From positions 121,279,001 through 121,343,000 of the forward strand of contig CM075655.1 in NCBI GenBank assembly GCA_037953625.1: a stretch of 64,000 nt of DNA, read 5' to 3'. The stretch is from Crotalaria pallida. Taxonomy: Eukaryota; Streptophyta; Magnoliopsida; Fabales; Fabaceae. The notes below the pieces were generated by a model, which saw only the letters and a program-made list of their open reading frames with translations, was not told the origin of the DNA and did no database searches. Positions 53,801 to 64,000 of the stretch are shown piece by piece. Both the position numbers and the translations under genes were made by a program. The first letter of the stretch is position 1; every line of letters starts with the position of its first letter.

Positions 53801-56673
53801 GAAACCCACTTCATACAGTATGCCTTAATAAGTTGTAAGAATAATGGTTTTCCATGTTATTGTTGAAAAACGCACACACCAAGGATCAGATATAGACAAT
53901 GGAGCCACGAATTTTCAAACTATAAAATGCTTCAGCATATCAAAACTAGTATATTAGATAACTTATCTATTATATAAAGAGTTTTCTCAAACTCATGCAA
54001 AAACAAATGGTTCACCATAAAATGGTGACTCTATGATCATGTGTGTGGGTAAATGGGTGTAGAATATAGTGTATATTACTTTCCTACCTGAACTCTGGAC
54101 CAAACAAGTGGAACCAAAACTTTTGCATTATTTTCCACATAAACATTTGACCATAAAGGGGTGGTTGAGAAGTCAAGCAACGGAGTCTCAGTTTCTGTTG
54201 TGACATTGTCATTGCTGACTTTCAAACTAAGTAAATTCGCATTGAAATATGTGCCAGCAGCTCCAGAATTCCCAGGACAACCGATACTCATTCCTCCTGT
54301 CACAAAAAATACATGTACAGTGACGATGTCAACCAAAACATTTTATCAAAAGGACATATCTAAAATTATCAAATGCATTGTGTCAGCACACCAAAAGATT
54401 CAGATTATGCATATACTCTTCGTTCATATTATATAATATATGCAAAATGTCAGCCTCCTCTTCTTTATGAGGATAAAAAGCCCATTCTTTCAAATGAACA
54501 AGACAAAACAAGTAGGTACTTAAGTACATAAGTAATTTCACATAAAACAAACTAACTCAAATGGTCTGGTCAACAACAATTCTGTCACTTCTATAAAAGT
54601 TGTTTTCTCTGACATTCTAGTTTATACTATTCGTTCATATTATCCTCGCGTCTTCATTGGCAATGAAAAAATTGATGAAGAATTTTGGACACTGCATTAT
54701 TCACCAGCTCAAAGAGTCTGACAGACATGACATTGCTAGAGATGGAAGCAGCTGCTGGCTATGGAGGATATCATTGTAATGACCGGAGGCCAATCAAATA
54801 AAAATGGGCACTAATCTGGAACAATGGAAAGCTTCCAGAATTTAAAACAGGATAACAACCTTTCAGAAAAAGGTCAAAATTCAATGGAAAGCCTAAGAAG
54901 TTGAAAGATTTCATAGTTGACCTGATTCTGAACACAAGCTCATAAAAAGTGAAAACAGAACGAGTTTCTTAATTAGAAGTTTCAATAATCCATACATCAC
55001 ATACTGAAGCCTATAAGTAGGTTCATACTGAATCGTTCTGTTTTTTTTTTTTTTTTTTTTTTTTGTAGAAAAAAGGTATCACATCATCTCGCATATGCTC
55101 ATTTCGAAAATTGTAGCTAATTTGCTTACAAAATATTCGAACTTTTGGTATTTTTTTATTCAAATATCAAGCTTAACACTCTTGCAGCAGAATTAACATC
55201 AAGCAAGGCTCATCATTGGTTTAACTACCATAGACAAAAGGGTACTGGGACAAACCATGAACGGTAACTTTTAACTCTTCTTGTATGCTGTAACAATCCA
55301 GTGATATTCTTCCTCCACCACCTCCACCCCATCCCATCCCACCAGCAGCACTGATAGTGCCATATCCCTTCCTACACTCATCAGTTCAACAGAAAAGTTA
55401 CAAGCACAATCCACTAGACAGCATGCATCAGTTCCAGAAGAAACCTTAGACAAAGACTAGACATTTCTTAAACATCAGCATTCACCAGAACAAAAAGAAC
55501 AATACCATCTGCAAATTGTAAGTGACAAGGGTAAAATAACAGAGCAGATCTATGTGAACAGAAAATTTAACAATATTTCATCTTCAACAAAAGCCACGAA
55601 TCTCTGCTGCTATTATCACAATTTTTCTTTTTACAAAAAAAATCTGCTACTGTATATCATGTACACTATGAAAATCTTTATCATGTAATAAAACTACTAA
55701 ATTCCATGATGCAACTGTTAGTAAAACTGACTCAAAACTCGTAAAATGAATTTCGCTCTTCTGTTAATAGCTACAAACACCCTTAAATGTCATGTAGAGA
55801 CTATATGGTCACAGACTGACAGGTAGTTCATACTCACAGCTTTATGGCATGTATCGATATACTTCCACCAGAGCCGCCACCACCATCAGACTCTCCATCT
55901 CCACCTTCTGCAGTAACAGACCCATTTAGATATAAAGTGTCCTTCACTAGAAGCTTGACACGCCCCCCACCATTCCCCCCATATTTTTTTTGAGTAGATT
56001 TTCCACCACCCTTGCTCCCGTAACTCCATGGTTCACACAATGTAGACCACGCATAAACATCACCACCCCAGTTTGTCTTATTATTTTTTAAGCAAGATGC
56101 ACCACGCCCACCATGCCCTCCACCAGCTCCATCATAGCCAACAGGTGTGCCACTAGTTTGGGAAGGCGGTGGCCCACCCAAAGACGATGAGTTTATAGAA
56201 GAACTGTATTCCATAGTCAGATTGGCTGCTGATAAAACCACAGAACCAGCAATAATAGATGCATTTTGTCCAAGTTTAATGTTGCCAGACACATTGACAG
56301 TTATCATGCACCCTTCCACAGGACATAAAAGTGAAACGTGAGAAAGTATCTCCAGGTTTCCAACACCGTATGCATAAATATCAGAATTCAAATGATGAGT
56401 CGAGCTTAGCAAGCATGTGGTATTAAACGATCCTACACCTTCCAAGTCCTCACATGAAACTGACTTGTTAGATGGGAATGAAGAAGGCGATGTTCCAACA
56501 AAATCATGGAGTAGGGAATTATCTTTTACAAGTGACCTAGAATAACCCAACCAGTCTTCTAAGCCAGTACTCCTATTCAAATTGTGTCCCGAACTAAGAG
56601 AGATGCAAGATGTATGAAGATATCCCAATAGAATGCAGCACCAGAGGTTCATATGCATTACCACGGAGTGCAT
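41887..56673 (-). CDS. large multi-pass glycine-rich membrane protein, ~1,446 residues (22 coding exons)
   Basis: Resembles the Arabidopsis At5g11700/At5g47020-type 'glycine-rich protein' family (remembered, not searched); function unknown to me. ATG 56671-56673 opens a signal-peptide-like N-terminus ('MHMNLWCCILLGYLHTSCIS'). About 850 residues of predicted lumenal/extracellular sequence follow, with recurrent beta-strand and glycine-loop units ('GGGGSGGSISI', 'GGMGWGGGGGGRISL', 'GGGSGGTVLLFL', 'GGGGGGGGRIHFHW'). A Cys-rich segment ('CPKGLYGIFCEECPIGTYKD') precedes the first strong membrane helix ('VMLAFILLLLALLLSTL'). A cytosolic-type domain ('GGDEKRLDI', 'FGGDGSYMAPY') and about four to five further helices complete it. 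The stop TGA is at 41887-41889. All 22 junctions are in phase and the length matches the family, so the gene looks complete. Convergent with VPS13. Confidence 0.92.
42889..43814. other. intron of the glycine-rich gene
   Basis: AT-rich intron between coding exons 20 and 21. Begins GTGAGTTCTG on the minus strand. Nothing but a T-run near 43150 is noticed. Confidence 0.75.
44340..45223. other. intron of the glycine-rich gene, nothing recognised
   Basis: AT-rich; no repeat ends or open frames of note. Confidence 0.7.
46111..46333. mobile_element. Stowaway-type MITE
   Basis: Ends CTCCCTCCAGTCTCAAATAT and ATATTTGAGACCGGAGGGAG, with TA at both edges. About 220 bp, no coding capacity. In the 45784-47157 intron. 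Confidence 0.85.
46620..47145 (-). pseudogene. RTE-clade LINE 3' fragment, antisense orientation in the window
   Basis: On the minus strand it reads degraded 'VAPI...EKLLESLLGWFGHV RRRP', then 'GCCTCCTAGTGGGAAAAGGC' and a TTGTTGTTG tail near 46625-46640. This is the same 3' end as in the copy at 16558-17281. More decayed than that copy and in the same sense as its host gene. Confidence 0.72.
49507..49836 (-). mobile_element. TRIM, copy 2
   Basis: LTRs at 49507-49618 and 49733-49836 flank a 114-bp non-coding core. On the minus strand the 5' LTR is followed by TGGTATTAAAGC, a drifted tRNA-Met primer site. A perfect 5-bp duplication, AAACT, flanks it at 49502-49506 and 49837-49841. LTR ends read TGTTTGAAGTCCCACATTGC on the element strand. 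Same family and same genic-intron setting as copy 1 at 4405-4711. Intron 49293-50724 otherwise shows nothing. Confidence 0.85.
51170..51262 (-). repeat. tRNA-derived SINE-like copy
   Basis: On the minus strand: GTCCCCGATAGTCAGTTCAA TTCGTTGAGCTG, 'GGGACATAAAGTGTGAGTGG' and then CCGGGTTCAAACCCTGG (B-box-like). The plus-strand left flank shares 'GGCAAATATT' with the copy at 4980-5065. Intronic. Confidence 0.55.
55041..55064. repeat. poly(T) run
   Basis: 24 uninterrupted T. Could be the tail of an antisense retroposon, but no body is recognised next to it. Confidence 0.9.
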
Positions 56674-56682
56674 CACACCACC

Positions 56683-56803
56683 TATGGCAAGTATATATCA
56701 GTAGAAATCAGAATACAAGGTTTCAGCCAACTCAGCAACCAGTATAGACGCAGGTATTTCTGAAAGCTACCTCCGTAAGGATTGATGATCAAGGAAGCCA
56801 CTT

Positions 56804-56845
<42 letters not shown>

Positions 56846-58958
56846 TGCAACTAAATACAATGGAAATATCAAAACAGTAAGAAAAACAGAAAGGTTAGGG
56901 AACTTTTCTTTTCATGTATGTATATATAACAGAACTTAGAATAGTCATTTACTCATTAAGATCTAAACCATGTGACACAGAACAAAAGCGAGATGTAGAG
57001 AAGTACATAAAACTTCAAGTCAGAGTCATAATGTTCACATAGGTAATTATATCATACTTCAGAAATGTCACCATGAGAAACCTATCAGGCGAAGAAATTT
57101 GCAAGGAAAACATGAAATTAAATAACCCATGAAAAAGGGCAAAGGATACCATTATAGTCAAACCTAGTAAGAGTATGAACTGGTCATTTGCATTATATAT
57201 AGTGTTGGGTTTAAAAAATCCGAAAAATATATATTAAAAAACCAAGTGTGTGTATATATGTGTGTGTTAATATAAATGGAGAGAGAAAGAGAGAGAGAGA
57301 ATAGTTTTCAATCTGATATAGTTCCCCTGAAATGCGTAAAATGTGAAAAGAGCAATATAGTAGCATATACAACAATGTGATAAGGATCATAGAAGAACCA
57401 CACCACAAAAGCTAGCTATTGTAGTGGGAGAGCCCAAGACCTTATAAACCCCACATCAGAATCCCATGCTTCCGATGTGGGACTCAACTCCCATACCTTG
57501 CAATTGTGATCGTAACACTATGGCACTCAATATCAAGTTACTAAAACCAAAATTAACCATTGCAGTGCCCTCAGTTTGAAGTCATCCTAAATTTTTGAAC
57601 AACTTATCTAGAGCTGGGCATCACTCTGTTTTAAGATTTTGATCCCAAGGAAGGTATCTTGTCTGCCAAAAACCACAATATATGATCCATACTACAGTAT
57701 CTCAAACAAATAGTCATTACTCATTACTCATTCCTGTTTCCAAGAATCTTAAACTCTATCCTTTACAATGCCTATTTTATGAAAGATGACATAATTCTTG
57801 TATCTGTGCAATGAATTACTTCGTACTTCTCAATTATTTTTATAGGAATATGAAAGAAGAAAATCAGAAAAATGCTGTTAAGTCCTGGTTACACAAGCAT
57901 ACATGTTCTGACTACCCTCAAGGATCACTTTTCATGGCGTAAACACTTTACAGGTGAAATAATATCCCGGAAACCAAACTTTTTTTTAATTCTCCAATCG
58001 TAATACTTTCAAATAATTATGCATAACAAAGAGTCATCTAATACAACGCTCTCGATCAATGTAATCCTAACTCCTTAGTATTGAAATCCAAGTACCAAAA
58101 GCCGTTGGTCTAAGTGGAAGCGTTGGATAGCATAGCGCCCCAGACGAATTGTATAGTACCTATGAGAGGTCAGGGGTTCAAATCCAGGAGTCACCGGTCA
58201 GTAGGAGCTTTATCCTAACCACCATCTTGACTCTCGACCTTAGTATCACTCCTATGTTGTGGTATACTCCCTCCGGTTTGCAGAATAAGAAAAAAAAAAA
58301 CATATTTTTCTTGGTTTAAAATATAAGAAAAAGTTGATCCTAACCTCCATAAATTTTGTTTCATTCTCAATGTTACTTTCCTAAAAAATCCCTGGAAAGT
58401 CACTATCTCATTTAATTTTCATTTCATTCTAATTGCTATTTTCCCAAAATAGCACTAATTTGAGAAAATTAAATACAATTGATAAGGGTAATCTTTTTTT
58501 TTTTTCTTTTCTTGTAAACTGCAGGGGTACCGGTCAAAGACCAAAATTTAAAATTAAAAAAAAAAAAAAAAAAAAGTTCATCATAGACCACACCACCGAA
58601 ACTCCATCAAGAATCAATTAACAAAATGTAGAAAAACTAGAAACCACAAGTTCTCAAACTACCGTACAACTAATGCAATGCGATCCGAAAATTTCAAAAA
58701 AAATAAAATAAAATAAAATAGAAACAAAATTAATGATGGAGGCATATAAAACCTGTTGATGTAATTACCGGTATAAAATTCAATGGATTACTCTATAAAA
58801 CAGCATAGCTCAAAGAATAATAACAGAAAAGAAATGAGAACACGAAAATCGTATAAGAGATTATTATTAATATTACGGATTAAAAAGTAGTATATGGAGT
58901 GATATAAAAGTGAGAAATGGAGTAGTTGAGAGAGAAGAAGTGAACGAAGGAACTAACC
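56683..58958 (-). other. probable 5'-UTR intron of the glycine-rich gene
   Basis: Acceptor TTGCCATAG lies ten bases before the ATG at 56673. A matching donor (CACGGG|GTTAGT on the minus strand) follows a CT- and CA-rich leader at about 58957. Contents: (AT)n at 56806-56843, (GA)n near 57280-57300, a SINE-like copy at 58095-58262, a one-sided Stowaway-like end (ACTCCCTCCGG) at 58266, poly(A) at 58556-58575 and (AAATA)n at 58697-58721. The UTR intron is inferred from splice signals only. Confidence 0.5.
58095..58262 (+). repeat. tRNA-derived SINE-like sequence
   Basis: TTGGTCTAAGTGGAAGCG (A box) and GGGGTTCAAATCC (B box) are about 70 bases apart, followed by about 80 bp of unrelated body. The arms do not pair as a tRNA cloverleaf and the spacing is long, so this is a SINE or tRNA relic. 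Confidence 0.5.
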
Positions 58959-59220
58959 CCGTGAAAAAGAAAGAGCAGGTGAGTGAAACTTGAAGTGAGT
59001 GAGTGAGTGAATGAATGAATCTTTGATACTGTGATGCTGATGCTCGGTGGTTTGTTGGTCTCGGTCAGAATCAGAATCAGAATCAGAAGAAGATGGTTAT
59101 TGTTATTGCTTCTTCTAGCTTTTGCTTTTTTTTCTTTTTAATTTAATTTAATTTAATTTAATTTTCTGCTTTTTCTTTTTAGTGCTTCTTCTTCTTTGTA
59201 TGGGGATATAAATGGAATGG
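58958..59220 (-). promoter_or_regulatory. 5' leader and proximal promoter of the glycine-rich gene
   Basis: Leader on the minus strand contains three TCTGAT repeats near 59066-59085 and CATTCATTCACTCACTCAC near 58993-59020. An AATTT pentanucleotide run at 59138-59164 and a weak TATA candidate (TTTATATCC, about 59205-59213) lie upstream. A (GA)n run is at 59281-59302. The transcription start cannot be fixed from sequence. Confidence 0.4.
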
Positions 59221-59701
59221 AAGGCAAAATTGAAAATTCAATGAAAAAGAAGCTGATGAGTGATGACTGATGAGAAAAGGAGAGAGAGAGAGAGAGAGAG
59301 AGTAGAAGCTACGTTTTGTGTTAGTAGCTGTATTCCAATCAGGTAGTGAGAGAGAGAGATTCACGGTCATTTTTTTAATTTTTAATTTTTGTTTTTAAGA
59401 ATGATTGGACCTCATTACGAATATGCCCTTCCTTCTTTTTTGACCTTCATAACTCATTCGCTATTCGCTTCCCTCTCGCTCTCTTGAATGAATTTGCCTT
59501 TCCCTTGCTGGCAGCGACAGATCACAGATGGCTTTTATGTCATTTACCCACTGAGAAATACATAATTTTGTTCTTTTTTTTTTCAATGGTGCTGTGAGCC
59601 ACATTTTATGAAATTTGCGTTAAGAATTATTGATATATTTATCACATTCACGAACAATGTTAATATCAATTTCTTCTTATGCATACATTCTGAATTGCAA
59701 A

Positions 59702-60182
59702 ATTACTATATTGGTCCGGTAAGTTATTTTTTTGTTGCGATTTCATCCCTTAACTTTTTTTCGTTTCAAATAAATCCGTAAGTTTTTAATTTGTTTCAAA
59801 TAAATCCTTCCATCCAATTTTGTCTTAACACTGTTAATGGGAGCCTCCTATGTGGCAACCATTGGTCTTACGTGGCTAAAACTCAACGTTACACCCCAAA
59901 ATGATGTCATATGAGGCCAAAAGAGAAAACCAAAACAGTTAGGGATAGCCCAATAAGCTTCTATTTTGGTCTCATACGACATCGTTTTGGGGTGTAACGT
60001 TGATTTTTAGCCTTGTAAGACCATTGATTGTCACGTAGGAGACTCCCATTAATGGTGTTAAAACAGAATTGGACGGAAGGATTTATTTGAAACAAGTTAC
60101 AAACTTCCGGATTTATTTGAAACGAAAAAAAGTTAAGGGACGAAATCGCAACCAAAAAATAACTTACAGGACCAATCTAATA
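59702..60182. mobile_element. long palindromic MITE (~480 bp)
   Basis: The left arm begins TATATTGGTCCGGTAAGTTA and the right arm ends TAACTTACAGGACCAATCTA. The arms stay complementary for more than 200 bp ('GGGTGTAACGTTGA' against 'CAACGTTACACCCC', and 'GGATTTATTTGAAACGA' against 'TCGTTTCAAATAAATCC'). No coding capacity. Intergenic between UPF1 and the glycine-rich gene. Confidence 0.8.
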
Positions 60183-60798
60183 TTTAAAATGTACTCTAAG
60201 TTATTTAGAAAAGCAATTTCTTTTATAGCTCCTACCTATCTTTAACGAGTATAAGATATTTTGAGAATTATTTTTTTATTTATAAAACACATTTGCAATT
60301 GTTTACCAAAAAAAAAAAAAAAAACACATTTGCAATTGAGTTAATAATATGTATTAATCTTTTTCAAAATTATTTGCATTAGAGGAAGATAGATAATTAA
60401 TCATACATTAAAGGGGTATCTAATAAATGTCGTGTGATTTCATTGAATTAAAAAAAATGATATGGTTGATTTTGTTGGTAATGTTTAGCTCATGTTTTAG
60501 GAGGATGAAAATTTGTACATTGCTATAGATACAAGGATATTGTTGATGGCTAATTTGTATAAATATTTTTCGGGTAGAAGAGTTTCTAATTATGAAGTAT
60601 CTTGAAATTTACTCTTTTTTTTTTTTCAAAAAACATAAGTTGTTTATTTTCCAAACAAAAGTTAGCAAGTAGTAGTTTGCATGAAAAATATATTCTTAGA
60701 TGAAAAAAATTGCTCATTTGGAAGATTTTTAAATTTTAAAAGAATCAATCTATGGCTATGAATTATGGATGGGACTACGTGAGAAAGAATAAAAATCA

Positions 60799-61072
60799 TA
60801 TCCCCTCTGGTCCTGTTTGTAAGATCTTTTGAGGTTTTTAATTTGATCTATTTATAAATCCTCTTTTCAATTTTCAATAGCATTTAATTATTTCTTTCCA
60901 CTAACACCCCTATAAAGTCAACATTTTTTAAAGTTCCAATAATAATTATAGGGTTAGTTTTGAAAAAGTATATCAAATTTTCACATTTTCAATGTCACTA
61001 ACAAATTTATTCACTCTCCTTGATGAGAGTGAAAAACCCCTAAATGATCTTATAAATAGAACGGAGGGAGTA
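60799..61072. mobile_element. Stowaway-type MITE, same family as 39643-39903
   Basis: TA, then TCCCCTCTGGTCCTGTTTGT at the left and ATAGAACGGAGGGAG then TA at the right. Shares 'CCAATAATAATTATAGGG' and 'TTTTGAAAAAGTATAT' with the other copy. Confidence 0.75.
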
Positions 61073-62450
61073 TTTATTATTAAAAGTATGCGGCAAACAC
61101 TTTGAATGTGCTCGAATAAACCATCTTATAGATGCATGGTTTCATACACTGATACACGTACATGTGTGACAAGGGTATTAAAATGATATTATTAATTGTT
61201 ACTGTACGTCACTATTTTCTTCTAACACCAACGCTAAGCATGTGTATGGTTAGATCTGCTCGTTGCTTAGATTACTAACTGAATGGGAATAAATTAATTA
61301 ATTAGCGATTGATGACAACATTTGTTTGTTTTTTATTTTTGACAAGCTATATGTACAAGAAAATCCAAACTTTTATACCTCTGCTCTCCTTTTCGTCTTG
61401 AGCCAGGTCCACATCAGAGATAATGAGCCCCCTCCAATAGGATTTGGTTTGATACGTGTGTAATTTATTAATGAATTTTTTTTTTAACTCTAGCATTTTT
61501 TTGGTTTGTACCTGGTATCCAGCTCGAGGGGTCCCGGAATTAAGGTTTTATTCCTCTCCCAACATTGTTGCTGGGGATTTTTAACTCAGCATTTAAAATT
61601 GAAAATAGAAGTTAACAAAGATATATTTGGTTTGAAAAAGCATTTTTCTTTTTCTTTTTTAACTTCTTATCTTCAATCTACTAAATGTTCAATGCCCAAA
61701 ACGTGTAGGCATTTTTTTTTTTTAATTTCTAATCTTCAATCTTTAAGCAAATCCTTTGCATTAAATCATAACGTGTGACAATTGTCCACCAGGTTAAAAA
61801 GAAAAATTGCTATAAAGTCCGGAATAGTCATATTAGCCTGATCAATTATGATTCGCTCTTACCTAAGTGTGCCATAAGCCATTTTAACAAGTTCAGAAAA
61901 AATTAATTTGCATCAAAAATTATTTCATTTATAAAATTAATGAGCATCAATGAGAAACCTCCGGCTCAAAATATAAACTTTCCCTTTTGGGTAACTTACG
62001 AAATGCCCAAGGACATCAGAAAAACCCTTGAAATGTTAATCTAAAAGAACCAAGGAGTAATAAAAAAAACCAAGTTCACTTCAGAGCCTTTCACAATGGC
62101 AAGTTAACAAAACAGAATTTTCTGTCAATGGAATTAAATACTCGGTTAAAAAAATTGTTGACTTTTGGTATCAATGAACCATTCGGGAAAAAGTTAATCG
62201 AAAATAGTGACAGGCTGAGATGAATACTTGAGATTTGAAGCTTCTAACACCTGTAGTGAGAGATTGAAGGATCTCATTTTCAGGTAAATACTCGTAAAGG
62301 CCACTCATAGTCTTGCACTTATAGCAAACCTAATTTACATGTAAAAACAAATATCACACCATTATATGCCACCGAAAATTCTGGGTGGCATCGGTAGCAA
62401 AATACTGAAACATTTTCCATATACCATCATCATAACATGTAGTAAAATAT
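61073..62450. other. intergenic, no gene supported
   Basis: AT-rich sequence between the MITE and the presumed 3' UTR of UPF1. The open frames here are short, lack splice or motif support and do not look coding. Confidence 0.65.
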
Positions 62451-62910
62451 ATAGAGTATAATTACATGTCAGGAAGAGCTGAAAGGGTTCCCTGCATCCC
62501 ATCTTCTGTACAAAAACTTCTCTTTGGCTGTGACTGGTGCCGTATTGAGTGTTTCACACACATTGTAAACCGACCCTTATGCTTCAAGATAGAGAGACCC
62601 TTTCGACAAAACCATTCCATGTAATGCTTTCTCGAACAATTTCACCTTAATCCCAAAAAATATAAAATTTCAGTAAGGTAGGGGGGTTATCTTTCATTTT
62701 TCAGCCCGGGATGCAGCCTGTACCTTCTTAATGCCCCACAATTCCACCGACTCAAATCATATTATACCAATCTTTCAATATGGGTTATGCAGACAAAGAT
62801 CCCAAGAAAGCAATCCTCGGGATGGCTCATGCACAGAAGACAGGAAGAAACCCAGTTGCTGATTGCAAAGACTATAACCCATCAAAGCCATATTAAGCTC
62901 CTAAGGTTCC
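62451..62910 (-). other. probable UPF1 3' UTR
   Basis: Sequence immediately after the TAA at 62911-62913 on the minus strand. Extent is estimated; no polyadenylation signal could be assigned with confidence. Confidence 0.45.
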
Positions 62911-63961
62911 TTAACCGTTATAGTGAATTTTCTGATTTTGGGAGCTCTGACCCTGAGGCTGCTGTTGGGAAGCCTGCAAGTTCAGCGGCTGTGTGTTGTA
63001 GTGAGCAAAAGGCTGGGAATAGAGAGAATTCATCTGTGCAGAAAACAGAGTACTTAATTTTTTTTTAAATAAAAAAAAAGTTGCAAACTTAAGATTAGAA
63101 TGTTCCAAACAGCAAAGAAATAAAACTGTAAAAAAATTAAGTAAAATTACTGCAACGTTTAAATTTATTTTGTTGATAAAGGAAATAAAAGCTGGAAACT
63201 ACAGGAAACCTGGGACTGGAGAGCATTGGGATTGGCCACACCAAAATGGCTCTGTGTTGCATCATCTTGCAAGGGATCACTGAATCCAGCTTGAGTGAAA
63301 AGACCTGGTGATCCATGGGTCATGTAGTCCTGTGAATTAACAGAAAGTAAAATTAGAAATGGAAGTAAGAAGCAACCCGAACTGAAGTTGGGAGATGCTC
63401 ATTTTTAGAAACTTCAGCAACCTGAGACATGAAGTCATTTCCAGAACCAAAACGTGAATACCCAGCTTGAGAATTCTGGTTCATAAAGTTCCCTGGGAAT
63501 CCACCTTGTGCTCCTTGGGTAGCATAATCAACAGCATATACGGATTGAGAAGCCTTAAGGTAGTTAAAAAGTGTTAGTAACTTGACAATAAAAAGAAAAG
63601 TCAGGGAAAAGGAGAGGGGCCATATATTTCAGGATCAACCTAAAAAGTGGCCCCATAACAATGAAAGAAAATAGAAACACTTAAAACAAAAGGTAAAAAA
63701 TCATCAATAGACGTGATAATGCACAGAAGCATTTGAAATAAATGATTTTCCAACAATTAAATTATGCATCAACAATTACAAATCCTATGGAAACAACATA
63801 GCCCTGCACCCTGTCTAGCTGATTTATGACAATGATTCAGAAGTCATAAATCTGCCATGTAAAAAACTAACCACAACAATTTCACAAACCTGTGTAGAGA
63901 AATCAGCAACATTATAAGGAACATGAGATCCCTGGCTTTTGAAGTCATCACCCAAGAAGTC
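62911..63961 (-). CDS. UPF1: UPF1 RNA helicase, last four coding exons (C-terminal 148 residues, 5' part outside window)
   Basis: UPF1 is the cytoplasmic ATP-dependent RNA helicase at the centre of nonsense-mediated mRNA decay. Exons in transcript order: 63961-63890, 63553-63422, 63329-63210, 63033-62911. All are in phase 0. The encoded tail is the low-complexity Gln/Ser/Gly/Asn-rich C-terminus of plant UPF1: 'DFLGDDFKSQGSHVPYN', 'GNDFMSQDYMTHGSPGLFTQ', 'DDATQSHFGVANPNALQSQ', 'MNSLYSQPFAHYNTQP', 'KIHYNG' and stop. It has several SQ and TQ pairs, the sites phosphorylated by SMG1-type kinases in this protein family. The helicase core and Cys/His domain lie beyond the right edge. Nothing looks broken. 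63962-64000 is intron. Confidence 0.93.
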
Positions 63962-64000
63962 CTGTTGGTAATTTCAAAACAATGCACAAAGTTGAGTACC

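Larger units (their letters stand above)
50725..56673 (-). other. Glycine-rich gene, exons 1-11: signal peptide and glycine-loop region
   Basis: Exons in transcript order: 56673-55838, 55371-55256, 54296-54088, 53541-53422, 53275-53147, 53038-52913, 52506-52451, 52339-52240, 51830-51713, 51575-51366, 51049-50725. Conserved phrases: 'GGPPPSQTSGTPVGYDGAGG' (exon 1), 'MSIGCPGNSGAAGTYF' (exon 3), 'AEELLLSNSILK' (exon 4), 'CDTQRCPIDLLTPPDDC' (exon 8), 'ICRVEDLLVNGIMKGSIIH' (exon 9). Many N-x-S/T sequons in exon 1 fit a glycosylated lumenal domain. Intron 54297-55255 contains nothing recognised; intron 55372-55837 likewise. Confidence 0.88.

Noticed and set aside
61506..61778. Short plus-strand open frame near UPF1
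   Set aside because: AT-rich, no splice partners, no recognisable motif; treated as chance.
1..64000. CRISPR array, operon or prokaryotic island
   Set aside because: The window is plant nuclear DNA with spliced genes; no regularly spaced repeats of CRISPR form occur.

Overview
The window is nuclear DNA from a flowering plant, most likely a eudicot and probably a legume. This rests on AT-rich introns with GT..AG borders, plant gene families (a very large VPS13, a 1.4-kb-codon glycine-rich membrane protein, UPF1), and plant repeat classes: Ty1/copia elements primed by initiator tRNA-Met, Stowaway and Mutator-type MITEs, an Au-like SINE, TRIMs and RTE LINE pieces. The legume assignment is a judgement from remembered protein and repeat resemblance, not a search result.

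Layout. (1) Positions 1-36643, plus strand: the 3' part of a VPS13-type bridge-like lipid-transfer gene. I placed 37 exons encoding about 2,950 residues down to the stop at 36641-36643; the N-terminal part lies upstream of the window. All exon phases agree across the junctions. One intron (21076-31216) is 10.1 kb long because it holds a nested pair of copia retrotransposons. An older, internally deleted element (A, plus strand, duplication TCACC) was itself hit by a younger element (B, minus strand, duplication GTACT) whose two LTRs are essentially identical. Other introns carry RTE LINE fragments, a TRIM, tRNA-derived SINEs, a MITE inside a MITE, a probable solo LTR and a decayed copia remnant. 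(2) 36644-41886: convergent intergenic region with the VPS13 3' UTR, several MITEs and a strong 390-bp palindrome, but no gene that I can support. (3) 41887-56673, minus strand: a complete 22-coding-exon gene for a secretory-pathway, multi-pass glycine-rich protein of about 1,446 residues, with a probable 5'-UTR intron up to about 58958. (4) 59100-62450: promoter/intergenic DNA with two more MITEs. (5) 62911-63961, minus strand: the last four coding exons of UPF1, the nonsense-mediated-decay helicase; the rest lies beyond the right edge.

The three genes are ordinary nuclear genes and do not form an operon or an obvious joint pathway. VPS13 and the glycine-rich gene are convergent; UPF1 lies upstream of the glycine-rich gene on the same strand. 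I found no RNA gene that looks functional, no CRISPR array and no clearly new biological system. The most unusual signals are the nested transposon history, repeated Vps62-like modules in VPS13, an alternative reading frame that stays open across the last four VPS13 exons, and the multi-pass glycine-rich protein, whose function I do not know.
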